Made by a program: the position numbers and the translations under genes. This document shows, in pieces, positions 27,473 to 36,914 of a stretch of 64,000 nt of DNA. Location: the NCBI RefSeq assembly GCF_022662535.1, contig NZ_JAKQYM010000002.1, positions 62,001 to 126,000 on the forward strand, given 5' to 3'. The number at the start of each line of letters is the position of its first letter. The stretch's first letter is position 1. The stretch comes from Polaribacter marinus (lineage in GTDB: Bacteria; Bacteroidota; Bacteroidia; Flavobacteriales; Flavobacteriaceae). A model generated the notes under the pieces. That model did not search any database, was not told the DNA's origin, and worked only from the letters and a program-made list of their open reading frames with translations.

Positions 27473-28519
27473 ATGGGTAAAGTAGTAACGTTTGGAGAAA
27501 TCATGTTAAGATTGGCTCCACAAGGATTTTTAAGATTTTCGCAAGCAAACAATTTTGATGTTGTTTATGGTGGAGGTGAGTCAAATGTAGCAGTTTCTTT
27601 AGCAAATTACGGAGTAGATGTTGATTATGTAACTCGCTTACCAAAAAATGATATTGGAGAATGTGCAATGATGGAAATGCGAAAACGTGGTGTAAACGTA
27701 AATAAAATTGTTTGGGGTGGAGATCGTTTAGGGATTTACTTTTTAGAAACAGGTGCTGTATCTAGAGGTTCTAAAGTAGTTTATGATAGAGCACATTCTG
27801 CTATTGCGGAAATTGAATCTGGAATGATAGATTGGGATGCAGTTTTTGAAGGTGTAGAATGGTTTCATTGGACAGGTATAACACCTGCTATTTCTCAAGG
27901 TGCTGCAGATGTATGTTTAGAAGCAGTAAAAGTTGCTAGCTCTAAAGGGATTACAATTTCAACAGATTTAAACTACCGCGCTAAGCTTTGGAAATACTGT
28001 GATGATGCTCATAGAGAATCTGTTATGACAGAGTTAACTTCTTATTGTGATATTGTTTTAGGAAATGAAGAAGATGCAGAAATGCACTTTGGTATTAAAC
28101 CAGAAGGAATATCTGTACAAACGCAAGGACATGATGTAAAAGCAGAAGCTTTCTTATCTGTTTGTCAACAAATGATGGAAAAATTTCCAAGAGCTAAAAA
28201 AGTAATTACAACTTTAAGAGGTTCTATTTCTGCTTCTCATAATACTTGGGCAGGAGTTTTATATGATGGAACAAAAATGTATGAAACACGTCAATACCAA
28301 ATTACAGATATTGTAGATAGAGTAGGTGGTGGAGATTCTTTTATGGGAGGTTTAATTTACGGTTTATTAAAATATCCAGAAGATGACCAAAATGCATTAG
28401 ATTTTGCAGTTGCTGCATCTTGTTTAAAACATACTATTAAAGGTGATGCAAACTTGGTAACAGTTTCTGAGGTAGAAAAATTAATGGGAGGTGATGCTTC
28501 TGGTAGAGTAGCAAGATAA
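27473..28519 (+). CDS. kdgK: 2-keto-3-deoxygluconate kinase
   Basis: PfkB family sugar kinase of 348 residues. The N-terminal substrate region is GEIMLRLAPQG and GGGESNVAVSLANYG, and the C-terminal anion-hole/catalytic motif is DRVGGGDSFMGGLIYGLL. It phosphorylates KDG to KDPG with ATP in the cytoplasm. It is followed after 11 bases by the KDPG aldolase gene and preceded by two LacI operators, so the pair is a regulated lower-pathway unit of alginate degradation. Confidence 0.93.
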   Translation: MGKVVTFGEIMLRLAPQGFLRFSQANNFDVVYGGGESNVAVSLANYGVDVDYVTRLPKNDIGECAMMEMRKRGVNVNKIVWGGDRLGIYFLETGAVSRGSKVVYDRAHSAIAEIESGMIDWDAVFEGVEWFHWTGITPAISQGAADVCLEAVKVASSKGITISTDLNYRAKLWKYCDDAHRESVMTELTSYCDIVLGNEEDAEMHFGIKPEGISVQTQGHDVKAEAFLSVCQQMMEKFPRAKKVITTLRGSISASHNTWAGVLYDGTKMYETRQYQITDIVDRVGGGDSFMGGLIYGLLKYPEDDQNALDFAVAASCLKHTIKGDANLVTVSEVEKLMGGDASGRVAR

Positions 28520-28530
28520 AAAATAAAATT

Positions 28531-29196
28531 ATGGCTCAATATACAAGATTAGAAGTAGCTCAGGTTATGAAAGATACAGGAATGGTTCCTTTATTTTATC
28601 ATAAAGATTTAGAAGTAAGTAAAAAAGTAATTACAGCTTGTTATAAAGGAGGAGCAAGATTATTAGAGTTTACAGCTCGTGGAGATTTTGCACACGAAGT
28701 CTTTGGAGAATTAGTAAAATATGTAACAAAAGAATTACCAGGGATGGTAATGGGAGTTGGCTCTGTAACAGATGCAGCTGCTGCCTCAAGGTTTATGTCT
28801 TTAGGAGCAAATTTTATTGTAACTCCTGTTTTACGAGAAGATATTGCAATTGTTTGTAATAGAAGAAAAGTTTTATGGTCTCCTGGTTGTGGAACTTTAA
28901 CAGAAATAGCAAGAGCAGAAGAACTAGGGTGTGAAATTGTAAAATTATTTCCAGGTGATATTTATGGACCGCAATTCGTAAAAGGAATTAAAGGACCACA
29001 ACCTTGGACAAGTATAATGCCAACAGGAGGAGTTTCTCCAACCAAAGAAAATTTAGAAGGATGGTTTAATGCAGGTGTTACTTGTGTTGGTATGGGATCT
29101 AAATTGATGACAAAAGATGCTGATGGGAATTTTGATTATGAAAAAATTCAGAGTACAACAAAAGGAGCTTTAGACATCATTAAATCTCTTAAATAA
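28531..29196 (+). CDS. eda: KDPG aldolase
   Basis: Class I aldolase of 221 residues that splits 2-keto-3-deoxy-6-phosphogluconate into pyruvate and glyceraldehyde-3-phosphate. The catalytic Glu46 is in LLEFTARGD and the Schiff-base Lys138 in EIVKLFPGD, matching Glu45/Lys133 of the E. coli enzyme. PTGGVSP near the C-terminus is the phosphate-binding loop. It completes the alginate pathway in this locus and is co-transcribed with kdgK. Confidence 0.94.
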   Translation: MAQYTRLEVAQVMKDTGMVPLFYHKDLEVSKKVITACYKGGARLLEFTARGDFAHEVFGELVKYVTKELPGMVMGVGSVTDAAAASRFMSLGANFIVTPVLREDIAIVCNRRKVLWSPGCGTLTEIARAEELGCEIVKLFPGDIYGPQFVKGIKGPQPWTSIMPTGGVSPTKENLEGWFNAGVTCVGMGSKLMTKDADGNFDYEKIQSTTKGALDIIKSLK

Positions 29197-29222
29197 TAGT
29201 ACTTTTAATCTAAGAAATAAGT

Positions 29223-29255
29223 AACCTTCAATTTTCTTAAATTGAAGGTTTTTTT
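29223..29255 (+). terminator. Rho-independent terminator after eda
   Basis: A perfect 12-base stem AACCTTCAATTT (29223-29234) with AAATTGAAGGTT (29239-29250) and a T run. A longer frame for the next gene would begin with TTG inside this stem, which argues against that start. Confidence 0.9.
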
Positions 29256-29265
29256 AATGTTATTT

Positions 29266-30105
29266 ATGAATAAAGCTATTCTTTATATGATTTTTAGCGT
29301 AATTTCTTTTGCGCTAATGAATGCAGTTGTAAAATATTTAACGGTATTTAATGTCTATCAAATAGTGTTTTTTAGATCAATAGGAACTTTGGTTTTTACT
29401 ATTCCGTTACTACTAAAATATAAAATTCCAATACTTGGAACTCATAAAAAATTGTTACTAATTAGAGGTTTTGCTGGGGTAATTTCTTTAACTTGTTTTT
29501 TTCAATCTTTAAATTATTTAGCAGTGGGTACGGCAGTATCTTTAAGATATACATCTCCTATTTTTGCAGCTATTTTTGCAATGTTTTTTTTGAAAGAAAA
29601 AATAAAAACGATTCAATGGTTTTTGTTTTGTCTTGCTTTTATTGGCGTTTTAATAATAAAAGGATTTGGTGTTGAAGTAGATACTATAGGTTTAGTTTTT
29701 GTTTTGTTATCTGCTATTTCTTTAGGAGTAATTTTTGTTGTGATAAGAAAAATTGGAGAAACTGAAAATCCTTTAGTTATTATAAATTACTTTATGGTAA
29801 TGGCTTTTGTTTTTGGAGGATTGATGTCTATCAATTATTGGAGAAATCCTAACTTAATCGAATGGGGTTTATTACTTAGTTTAGGTGTTTTTGGGTATAT
29901 AGGTCAACTATATATGACAAAAGCATTACAATCTCATGAAACAAATGTAATTGCTCCGTTAAAATATTTAGAAGTAATTTTTATGATTATTATTGGTGCT
30001 TCTTGGTTTGGTGAAGTTTATAATTTATGGACTTTATTGGGGATTTTATTAATTTTAACAGGTTTAATTTACAATATTTATATAAAGTATAAATCTTCAA
30101 AATAA
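29266..30105 (+). CDS. EamA/DMT family transporter
   Basis: Inner-membrane protein of 279 residues from the ATG at 29266 (MNKAILYMIF). It has about ten transmembrane helices in two repeated EamA halves (SFALMNAVVKYL..., RYTSPIFAAIFAMFFLKEKI and GYIGQLYMTKALQSHETN...). Upstream alternatives are a TTG inside the eda terminator and an ATG at 29257. Family members move metabolites or act as exporters; the cargo is unknown. It lies between eda and a convergent PL6 gene, so a link to uronate metabolism is possible but unproven. Confidence 0.8.
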   Translation: MNKAILYMIFSVISFALMNAVVKYLTVFNVYQIVFFRSIGTLVFTIPLLLKYKIPILGTHKKLLLIRGFAGVISLTCFFQSLNYLAVGTAVSLRYTSPIFAAIFAMFFLKEKIKTIQWFLFCLAFIGVLIIKGFGVEVDTIGLVFVLLSAISLGVIFVVIRKIGETENPLVIINYFMVMAFVFGGLMSINYWRNPNLIEWGLLLSLGVFGYIGQLYMTKALQSHETNVIAPLKYLEVIFMIIIGASWFGEVYNLWTLLGILLILTGLIYNIYIKYKSSK

Positions 30106-30112
30106 GGAAATT

Positions 30113-32509
30113 TTAATTAGTTTGTAACAAACCAATATCCTCAATTGTATTATTTTCTTTTAACAAAATAGATTTTTTATTGGGTATAAATTTCTCTTTA
30201 TCATCCCATTTAGGGTTTTTATAAAAGATGTTTTTTTGAATCGCATTATTGGTTGTTTTTATTTTCCCACAATGATGTATCAAACTATTTTCTATAATTT
30301 GCCAACTGCCAGATAAACTAATTGGATTTTCAATTTCGTAACTGTTTATAAAAACTGAATTTTTAATTGTAACAGAAGGAATAGCTTTTGCTTTTATTAT
30401 ATTTCCTTTATTTATATTGTTAACACGGTTAAAAATTGAATTTGAAATTTGTAAACTCCCTAATCCTGTATTAAAATAGGGGCCTGTTTTAGAATAATTT
30501 ATAGCAAATTCATCAATATTTTTAAAGGTAGAATTATGTATTATAATAGTATTTGCGTTGTATTTACCAAAACTATTTTTTTCGTAAGATAAATTTAAAC
30601 CTCTGTAACTATCTAAAAAGCTAGAATTTTTTATGCTAATAGTATCAGCTAAAGTACCTGCATAAGCTTTAAAAATGCTTCCTCCGTTTTTATTATTAAA
30701 ATTTTTAAAAACACAATTTTCTATAAACAATTTATATGTTTCATTATTTTCTTTATCTGGAGAAACGATTGCATATTTTACTTTGGTATCATTATTACCA
30801 TCAAAAATGATATTTTGTATTTTTAAAGTTGATTTTTCTTCAACTCGTAAAAAATAACTCAAAGGTTTTTCTAGGTTACTTGGGGCTTTTAGCACTGTGT
30901 TTTTAGCACCAACAATACGAATGTTTCCTTTAATTTTTGTGTTTTTTGAAATATAATATTCACCATCTTTAAGTAATAATATTGCTGATGTTCCTATTTT
31001 TTTTAATGCATTTTCTAAAGTTTGCAATCCTGGTTCTATAGTGATTCTTTTAGATGTAATTATTGTTTTTGGTTCAATAATTTTGGGTTTCCAGTATGGA
31101 CCAGGTTTTATTAATAATGCTTTAGGGAAAATGTATGAATCTAGATTAAATGCTCCTACCACAAAAGGGGTCTTTTCTATTTCGGTAATATCTAATTTTG
31201 GACTTTTCTCATTTTTAAAGGTAGAAATCAAAAATTGATTTCTAGAAGTTGGGATTGGTATTGAGCTTAACATTTTCCAATCTATAGTTTGCTTTATAAA
31301 TTGTTTTACATCAATATAAGCTTTAGAATCTACAATATTATTTTTGAAAGTTATTCCGTTTATATCATCAGAAGAATTTAAAATTTGATTTCCATTGTTA
31401 TTAGAAATTAAATTGTTAGCAAAAAGAGTTTTAATAGGAGGTAAGCTTCGTTCATCATTTTTCCCAGCCGCAAATTCGAGTGTTCCACAATTGATTAATG
31501 TATTATTTTGTATGCTCACATTTTTTACTTGATTGTATCTGTTTAAAGGAGAGTTTGGTACTCCATTCATAAGAACAATTGGTCCTCTAAAACCGTTTCC
31601 TGCTAAACCAATCATTAAATTGTTTCTAATAATATGACCTTCATTTATAATTCTAATTCCTCCTGTTTTTGGAACTTTATTTCCTATAAAAACATTGTTT
31701 TCTACCAAAGCATTATTTCCATGTCTTAACGTTAAAGTTCCTTTACTCTCTATAAATAAATTATTTCTATAGATATTATCAGCAGATTTGTTAGATATAA
31801 TTTCAATTTCACCATTGCAATTTTTAAAAGTATTACTCTCTACAATTGTTTTTGATGATTTCATTGAATTGGTGCTAGTACCAATTCTAATTGTTTCTCC
31901 TCCATTTTTACCTAAATCAGGCCTACTTCCAAAGAAATTATGATCTATTTGATGATTGTTTTCTGTATCTTCTTTACCTTTTAGCCAAACAACTAAAGTT
32001 GTTCCATCATTTGTCTTTCCTGTAAAATTATTATGATCTACTCTGTTGTTTTTCCCCCATAGGTCTACCCAATGAGATTTTAAAGTAGCATCAATAGGAT
32101 TGTAATATGAAATTGTGTTTTGTGTAAACCTGCAATTGTTAGCAAACTCTTTAGAGTTTTTTCTGAAAGAAACAATTGATTTTGCTGTAGGGTTTCCATC
32201 TTTAAACCATAGTCCAGAAACTACTATATATTTTCCATAAATAGTAAGTGTTGAATTTCCTTTAATAAGAACTTTTCCTGCTGTTTCTGCTTTAACTATA
32301 ATTGGATTCTCTTTTTCTCCATTTCCAAAGGCATTAATTTTAACATCTAACCAAACTCCATTTTTTAAAATGATAGTTGTACCTGCTGTTGCTTTTTTAA
32401 TTGCAACATTATATGCTGTGATATCTTTTACAAGAATATTTTTTTTCTGAGAAAAAGAATTCATTGAGATGAATATATACAGTAATGGCAAAATGTTTTT
32501 CAGTATCAT
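30113..32509 (-). CDS. Second PL6 alginate lyase
   Basis: Secreted PL6 lyase of 798 residues from the ATG at 32509, with signal peptide ending near FISMNSFSQ and no lipobox. The start at 32536 would read through the GntR operator and was rejected. The catalytic Lys in EIISNKS and Arg in LTLRHG are 21 residues apart, as in the first PL6 enzyme and the family. A second beta-helix domain follows from about residue 480. It differs from the first PL6 enzyme in being a soluble periplasmic or secreted form, so the two may attack different block structures. It is convergent with the DMT gene. Confidence 0.9.
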   Translation of the reverse strand: MILKNILPLLYIFISMNSFSQKKNILVKDITAYNVAIKKATAGTTIILKNGVWLDVKINAFGNGEKENPIIVKAETAGKVLIKGNSTLTIYGKYIVVSGLWFKDGNPTAKSIVSFRKNSKEFANNCRFTQNTISYYNPIDATLKSHWVDLWGKNNRVDHNNFTGKTNDGTTLVVWLKGKEDTENNHQIDHNFFGSRPDLGKNGGETIRIGTSTNSMKSSKTIVESNTFKNCNGEIEIISNKSADNIYRNNLFIESKGTLTLRHGNNALVENNVFIGNKVPKTGGIRIINEGHIIRNNLMIGLAGNGFRGPIVLMNGVPNSPLNRYNQVKNVSIQNNTLINCGTLEFAAGKNDERSLPPIKTLFANNLISNNNGNQILNSSDDINGITFKNNIVDSKAYIDVKQFIKQTIDWKMLSSIPIPTSRNQFLISTFKNEKSPKLDITEIEKTPFVVGAFNLDSYIFPKALLIKPGPYWKPKIIEPKTIITSKRITIEPGLQTLENALKKIGTSAILLLKDGEYYISKNTKIKGNIRIVGAKNTVLKAPSNLEKPLSYFLRVEEKSTLKIQNIIFDGNNDTKVKYAIVSPDKENNETYKLFIENCVFKNFNNKNGGSIFKAYAGTLADTISIKNSSFLDSYRGLNLSYEKNSFGKYNANTIIIHNSTFKNIDEFAINYSKTGPYFNTGLGSLQISNSIFNRVNNINKGNIIKAKAIPSVTIKNSVFINSYEIENPISLSGSWQIIENSLIHHCGKIKTTNNAIQKNIFYKNPKWDDKEKFIPNKKSILLKENNTIEDIGLLQTN

Positions 32510-32525
32510 AATGGATTTTATTTTT

Positions 32526-32567
32526 TGGTTTACCAAACTGGTAAACCAATTAATATTTCCAAATATA
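32526..32567 (-). promoter_or_regulatory. Promoter -7 element and tandem GntR operator for the second PL6 gene
   Basis: On the minus strand TATATTTG (32567-32560) precedes two TGGTwwACCA sites (32548-32539 and 32535-32526) with the same 13-base spacing as the plus-strand copies. Here the operator lies downstream of the -7 element and does not overlap it. Confidence 0.8.
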
Positions 32568-32688
32568 ACAAATTACTTCTCAATATAGAAATTAGAAATA
32601 CAATTTGTAAGATGAACTTTTTTTATAATTTATTTTGAGGATCTAAATTAGATAGTATTATTTAAAAACAAATATTATATTTGTTTTT

Positions 32689-33375
32689 ATGATTAAAGAA
32701 CTTCCAATAATAGCAGGTATAATTGCTTCTATTTTACATGTAGTATCTGGACCAGACCATTTGGCAGCAGTTACACCTATTGCTATAGAAACGAAACGAA
32801 AAGTTTGGCGTATTGGTTTTATGTGGGGTACTGGACATTTACTAGGAATGTTAATCATTGGAATTCTTTTTTTATTTTTTAAAGAAGTAATTCCTATAAA
32901 AACCATTTCGGTTTATAGTGAACAAATTGTTGCATTTGTTTTGATTGGTATTGGTATTTGGTCTTTATATAAATTATTTTATAAAGAAAAAATTCATAAT
33001 CGTATACATATACATGCTAATGATGATGTCTATTTACACAAACACACCAAAGCTCATAAGAATCAGGATCACCATAAAAATGGTAAAAAACACCTTAAAT
33101 CATCTTTTAGCATAGGAATTTTACATGGTTTAGCAGGAGTTGCTCATTTTTTATTATTATTACCAGCTTTAGGTTTTGAATCTTCATATCAAAGTTTACA
33201 ATATATAATTGGTTTTGCTATGGGTACTGTATTTGCAATGACAGTTTATACACTTGTTTTAGGAGGAATAACCAAAAAATCTAGTAATAATCTTTATTTG
33301 TTAAATGGAATTCGTGTTGCAGGAGGATTATTTGCCTTAATTATAGGTTTTTATTGGATGTATTTAAGTTTATAA
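32689..33375 (+). CDS. UreH/NicO-like nickel transporter
   Basis: Membrane protein of 228 residues with about six helices. Signatures are HVVSGPDHLAAVTP, GTGHLLG and GILHGLAGVAHF, the histidine/aspartate motifs of the UreH/HupE/NicO nickel-cobalt permeases. A cytoplasmic or periplasmic loop (about 100-135) is very rich in histidine. It lies next to a complete [NiFe] hydrogenase maturation operon, so nickel supply is the likely task. The gene is convergent with the end of that operon (5-base overlap of the stop codons). Confidence 0.85.
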   Translation: MIKELPIIAGIIASILHVVSGPDHLAAVTPIAIETKRKVWRIGFMWGTGHLLGMLIIGILFLFFKEVIPIKTISVYSEQIVAFVLIGIGIWSLYKLFYKEKIHNRIHIHANDDVYLHKHTKAHKNQDHHKNGKKHLKSSFSIGILHGLAGVAHFLLLLPALGFESSYQSLQYIIGFAMGTVFAMTVYTLVLGGITKKSSNNLYLLNGIRVAGGLFALIIGFYWMYLSL

Positions 33376-34458
33376 ATCACCTATCACTAATCTATGATTT
33401 CCTGTATCTGCTAAAAAAAGTTTGTTCTTATAAGTTGTAATAGAGAAGGGCCAATAAATTGCTTTTTGAGTTCCATGCATATTTTCTTTATACTCGCTAC
33501 TTGTCTTAAAATTTGGTCGTCCAATTAACCAATCTGCTGGTGTATTATTTTTTTTAGGAATAGTATCAAAACCTAAAATTCTACTATTACCTGTATCATT
33601 AACCAAAATTCCATTTTTATAAAAGCAGGCATCGTAAGTCCAGTTTAATGTATTTGCTTCAGGAGATAACCTAAATTGATTTTGCCCACAAGCATCAAAA
33701 TTATCTTGACCTATTATAATATCTGCTTTGTTCTTAAATGCAAATTTCCAATCATTCCATACTAAAACTCTGTAAAATTGAGTATCAGCAACTGCCATTT
33801 GTCCTTTAGAGTTAATTTTAATAGAATAAGGCCAAATCACATCGTTATTTTCATAATCACGTGTTGTAAAATCAGGTTTTCCTATTACAGCATCTGCTTT
33901 TTCATAATTTGTAGTAGGAATGCTTTTATAATATAAAATACGTCTATTTCCGGTATCAGCGATCCAAAGTTGGGTTCCATCAGAAAAAACTCCATAAGGC
34001 CAATTTAAACTTTGTGAAGTTGGATCATTCCCAATCCCTTTTACATTTGGTTTGTTGGCATTAAAATCTGGTTGACCTAAAACTACATCTGCTAATTGAC
34101 CGTTTTTTGTAGGCATTTTAAGCCAAATTAAAACACGATGATTCCAGGCATCTGCAACAACTAAAATTTTTCCATCACTCCATATTCCTGAAGGATACTG
34201 TAAAGTGCTTGCACTAGCAATTCCTCCAGAATTTCGTCCTATTGTAGAAACTTCCATTTGGCCTAATATTACATCAGGATTTTGAAATTCTGATGTTGGA
34301 ATTGTATTCCAAACAAAAACTCTATTTTGACCTGTATCTGAAACAAATAACATATCATTTGCTACAAAAACACCACGTGGAGCTAAAAAAGGTTTTTCTT
34401 CAGCTCCTTTAAAAGTATAAGCATTATTAATTTTTGTACCTAAAGTATTGTAATTCAT
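33370..34458 (-). CDS. NHL-repeat beta-propeller protein of the hydrogenase operon
   Basis: Protein of 362 residues without signal peptide, built from six NHL-like blades. The repeated motif is D-T/A-G/W-N-x-R-V/I-L (DTGQNRVFVW, DAWNHRVLIW, DTGNRRILYY, DTQFYRVLVW, DTGNSRILGF, DTGNHRLVIG), alternating with xxIGQxxF. The frame is open up to 34518, but the ATG at 34458 fits, starting 2 bases after the hypE stop. It is the last gene of the hydrogenase operon. NHL proteins occur with some group 2a hydrogenases (from memory); the role is unknown, perhaps assembly or docking. Confidence 0.82.
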   Translation of the reverse strand: MNYNTLGTKINNAYTFKGAEEKPFLAPRGVFVANDMLFVSDTGQNRVFVWNTIPTSEFQNPDVILGQMEVSTIGRNSGGIASASTLQYPSGIWSDGKILVVADAWNHRVLIWLKMPTKNGQLADVVLGQPDFNANKPNVKGIGNDPTSQSLNWPYGVFSDGTQLWIADTGNRRILYYKSIPTTNYEKADAVIGKPDFTTRDYENNDVIWPYSIKINSKGQMAVADTQFYRVLVWNDWKFAFKNKADIIIGQDNFDACGQNQFRLSPEANTLNWTYDACFYKNGILVNDTGNSRILGFDTIPKKNNTPADWLIGRPNFKTSSEYKENMHGTQKAIYWPFSITTYKNKLFLADTGNHRLVIGDL

Positions 34459-34459
34459 A

Positions 34460-35521
34460 CTAGCAAATTCTTGGTAATTGTTCTCCTGGAAGCATACTAA
34501 CCACACGTTTTCCTCCAATATTACTTTCTAAAACAACTTGTTTGGGATGGTTTTTTACTACTGAGCCTATAATTTTGGCATTAATACCATTTTCATCATT
34601 CTGTAGTTCTTGTAATAAATTTTCTGCAATATTTTCTGAAACAAAACTTAAAAACAATCCTTCATTTGCTACATATAAAGGATCTAGTCCTAATAATTCA
34701 CAGGCACTTGCTACTTGTTGTTCAATAGGAAAATCTTTTTGAAAGATCTCAATACCTAAATTTATTTGTTTGGCAATTTCGTTTAAAACAGTAGCAACAC
34801 CACCACGTGTAGGATCTGTAACTAAATGAATGTCCGATCCAAATTTTTCTATTAGGTTGATGATGGTATGATTTAAATTAATTGTATCACTTTGTATCTG
34901 AGATTCAAATTCTAAACCTTCACGAACTGACATAATTGCCATTCCATGGGAAGCTATATTACCACTAAGAATAATTTTATCACCAATATTAATGTTCTTT
35001 GCGTTTATATTTGCTTTTGGGTGAATACTTCCAATACCTGATGTATTGATGAATATTTTATCTCCTTTTCCTTTTTCTACTACTTTAGTATCACCGGTTA
35101 CTATTTGAACACCCGATTTTTCACAAGCAAATTTTATGGATACTAATATTTCCCAAAATTCGGACATTTTTAATCCTTCTTCAATTATAAAGCTTAAAGA
35201 AAGGTGTTTGGGGATTGCGCCACACATAGCTAAATCGTTTACTGTTCCGTTGATAGCTAATTCACCTATATTGCCTCCTGGAAAAAAAATTGGTGAAACT
35301 AAAAAGCTATCTGTAGAGAAAGCTGTTTTACTTTCTAAATTGATAAATGCACCATCGTGTCTTTCATCTAGAATAGGGTTGCTTAAAATATTAAAAACAC
35401 CACTATCTAAAAGTTTATTGGTTAATATACCACCACTCCCATGTCCTAAAGTAATAACATCAAAATCTAACTTAGGCATAGGGCACTGTAACTGCATTTT
35501 AATTTTATCTGATTGATACAT
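34460..35521 (-). CDS. hypE: Hydrogenase maturation factor HypE
   Basis: HypE of 353 residues (AIR-synthase-like fold, ATP-dependent dehydration of a C-terminal thiocarboxamide to thiocyanate for the cyanide ligands of the active-site iron). The N-terminus has ITLGHGSGG, the middle has TDPTRGGVATVLNEIA, and the C-terminus is PRIC, with the cysteine that carries the carbamoyl group given by HypF. The start at 35521 precedes MQLQCPMPKLDF, so a slightly shorter start is possible. It lies 16 bases downstream of hypD. Confidence 0.95.
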   Translation of the reverse strand: MYQSDKIKMQLQCPMPKLDFDVITLGHGSGGILTNKLLDSGVFNILSNPILDERHDGAFINLESKTAFSTDSFLVSPIFFPGGNIGELAINGTVNDLAMCGAIPKHLSLSFIIEEGLKMSEFWEILVSIKFACEKSGVQIVTGDTKVVEKGKGDKIFINTSGIGSIHPKANINAKNINIGDKIILSGNIASHGMAIMSVREGLEFESQIQSDTINLNHTIINLIEKFGSDIHLVTDPTRGGVATVLNEIAKQINLGIEIFQKDFPIEQQVASACELLGLDPLYVANEGLFLSFVSENIAENLLQELQNDENGINAKIIGSVVKNHPKQVVLESNIGGKRVVSMLPGEQLPRIC

Positions 35522-35537
35522 TTTGTTGTTTTAAAAA

Positions 35538-36632
35538 TTAAGCTTCTATTAAGCCAGAAAAATGATAATAAGCAGCACATGCACCTTCGCTACTTACCAT
35601 AGGTGCTCCTATAGGACTTGTAGGCTTACATTTTTTGCCAAATTGAACACACTCAAAAGGTTTTTTTATGCCTTTCATTATGAGACCGGATATACAATCT
35701 GGATTTTCTGGAGCTTCCTTAATGGTAATATCAAACTTTTTTATAGCATCGAAATCTTTATATTTTTCTTTAATACCATAACCACTTTCTGGAATTTCTC
35801 CGATTCCTCTCCAGGTTTGATTTTGAGTTTGAAAAACATCAAAAATTATTTGTTGTGCATTTGGATTTCCTTCTTCCCTAACAATACGAGCGTATTGATT
35901 TTCTACTTTGTTTTCTTTGTTTTCTAATTGACGAATTACCATTAATATTCCTTGTAAAACATCAAGAGGTTCAAAACCTGTAACAACAATAGGTACATTG
36001 TGTTTATTAGCAATAGGATAATATTCCGAATTTCCCATTATTGTACAAACATGTCCTGCGGCAAGAAATCCATCAATTTTACTTTCATCATCATTTATCA
36101 CAGCTTTGATGGCTGGAGGTACTAATACATGTGACGCTAAAATAGAATAGTTTTTTAAGTTTTTCCTATGTGCATGAATCACAGAAAGCGCATTTGCTGG
36201 AGCTGTAGTTTCAAATCCAACCGCAAAGAATACCACTTCTTTATTAGGGTTTTCTTCGGCAATTTTTACTGCTTCAAGAGGGGAATATAAAATACGAATA
36301 TCTCCACCTTCTGCTTTGGCTTCTAATAAACTTTTTTCTGATCCAGGAACACGTAGCATGTCACCAAATGAACATAAAATTACATTTTTTTGTTGTGCTA
36401 AATGAATTGCTTTATCTATTAAACGTAAGGGAGTTACACAAACCGGGCAACCAGGTCCGTGAATCATTGTTACTTCTTTTGGAAGCATTTCTATAATTCC
36501 GTTTTTCACCAAACTGTGTGTTTGCCCACCGCAAACTTCCATTATAGACCAAGGTTTGGTAACTGTTCTTTTTATTTCTTCGAGATATTGTTTTGCTAAT
36601 TCTGGATCTCTGTATTCTGACATGTATTTCAT
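35538..36632 (-). CDS. hypD: Hydrogenase maturation factor HypD
   Basis: HypD of 364 residues, the iron-sulfur scaffold on which Fe(CN)2CO is built with HypC. Conserved cysteines are in [21 protein letters not shown] and the C-terminal [13 protein letters not shown] and SEGACAAYY. Length and motifs are normal. It starts 2 bases after hypC ends. The context shows a complete HypABFCDE set. Confidence 0.96.
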   Translation of the reverse strand: MKYMSEYRDPELAKQYLEEIKRTVTKPWSIMEVCGGQTHSLVKNGIIEMLPKEVTMIHGPGCPVCVTPLRLIDKAIHLAQQKNVILCSFGDMLRVPGSEKSLLEAKAEGGDIRILYSPLEAVKIAEENPNKEVVFFAVGFETTAPANALSVIHAHRKNLKNYSILASHVLVPPAIKAVINDDESKIDGFLAAGHVCTIMGNSEYYPIANKHNVPIVVTGFEPLDVLQGILMVIRQLENKENKVENQYARIVREEGNPNAQQIIFDVFQTQNQTWRGIGEIPESGYGIKEKYKDFDAIKKFDITIKEAPENPDCISGLIMKGIKKPFECVQFGKKCKPTSPIGAPMVSSEGACAAYYHFSGLIEA

Positions 36633-36634
36633 AT

Positions 36635-36910
36635 CTATTCCTTTTTTGGTAAATAATTATCTACATCTTCTAATTCTCCTAACTCTCCAATTTCTTCTAA
36701 ATATTTAAATGTTTTTTGGGCTTCTTTTTCATCAACTTTACTAATAGCAACACCAACATGCACTAAAACATAATCATCAATATTGGCATCTGGTAACATT
36801 TCTAAACTAGCTTCTTTTATAATCCCTCCAAATGATACTTTTGCCATACGTACCTTTCCATCATAAAGATGCTCAATACTTTTTATTTTTCCTGGAACTG
36901 CTAAACACAT
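36635..36910 (-). CDS. hypC: Hydrogenase assembly chaperone HypC
   Basis: HypC of 91 residues starting MCLAVPGKI, where Cys2 binds iron and the large-subunit precursor. The OB-fold region has [17 protein letters not shown] with the conserved histidine. The C-terminal acidic tail ([16 protein letters not shown]) is a little longer than average. It lies between hypF and hypD in the operon. Confidence 0.96.
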   Translation of the reverse strand: MCLAVPGKIKSIEHLYDGKVRMAKVSFGGIIKEASLEMLPDANIDDYVLVHVGVAISKVDEKEAQKTFKYLEEIGELGELEDVDNYLPKKE

Positions 36911-36914
36911 AGTT

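Noticed and set aside
29242..29265. TTG start of the DMT transporter
   Set aside because: It lies in the 3' arm of the eda terminator stem; ATG at 29266 begins the first membrane helix naturally.
33370..34518. Longer NHL protein starting at 34518
   Set aside because: It would overlap the end of hypE by about 59 bases including the PRIC codons; the ATG at 34458 follows the hypE stop directly.
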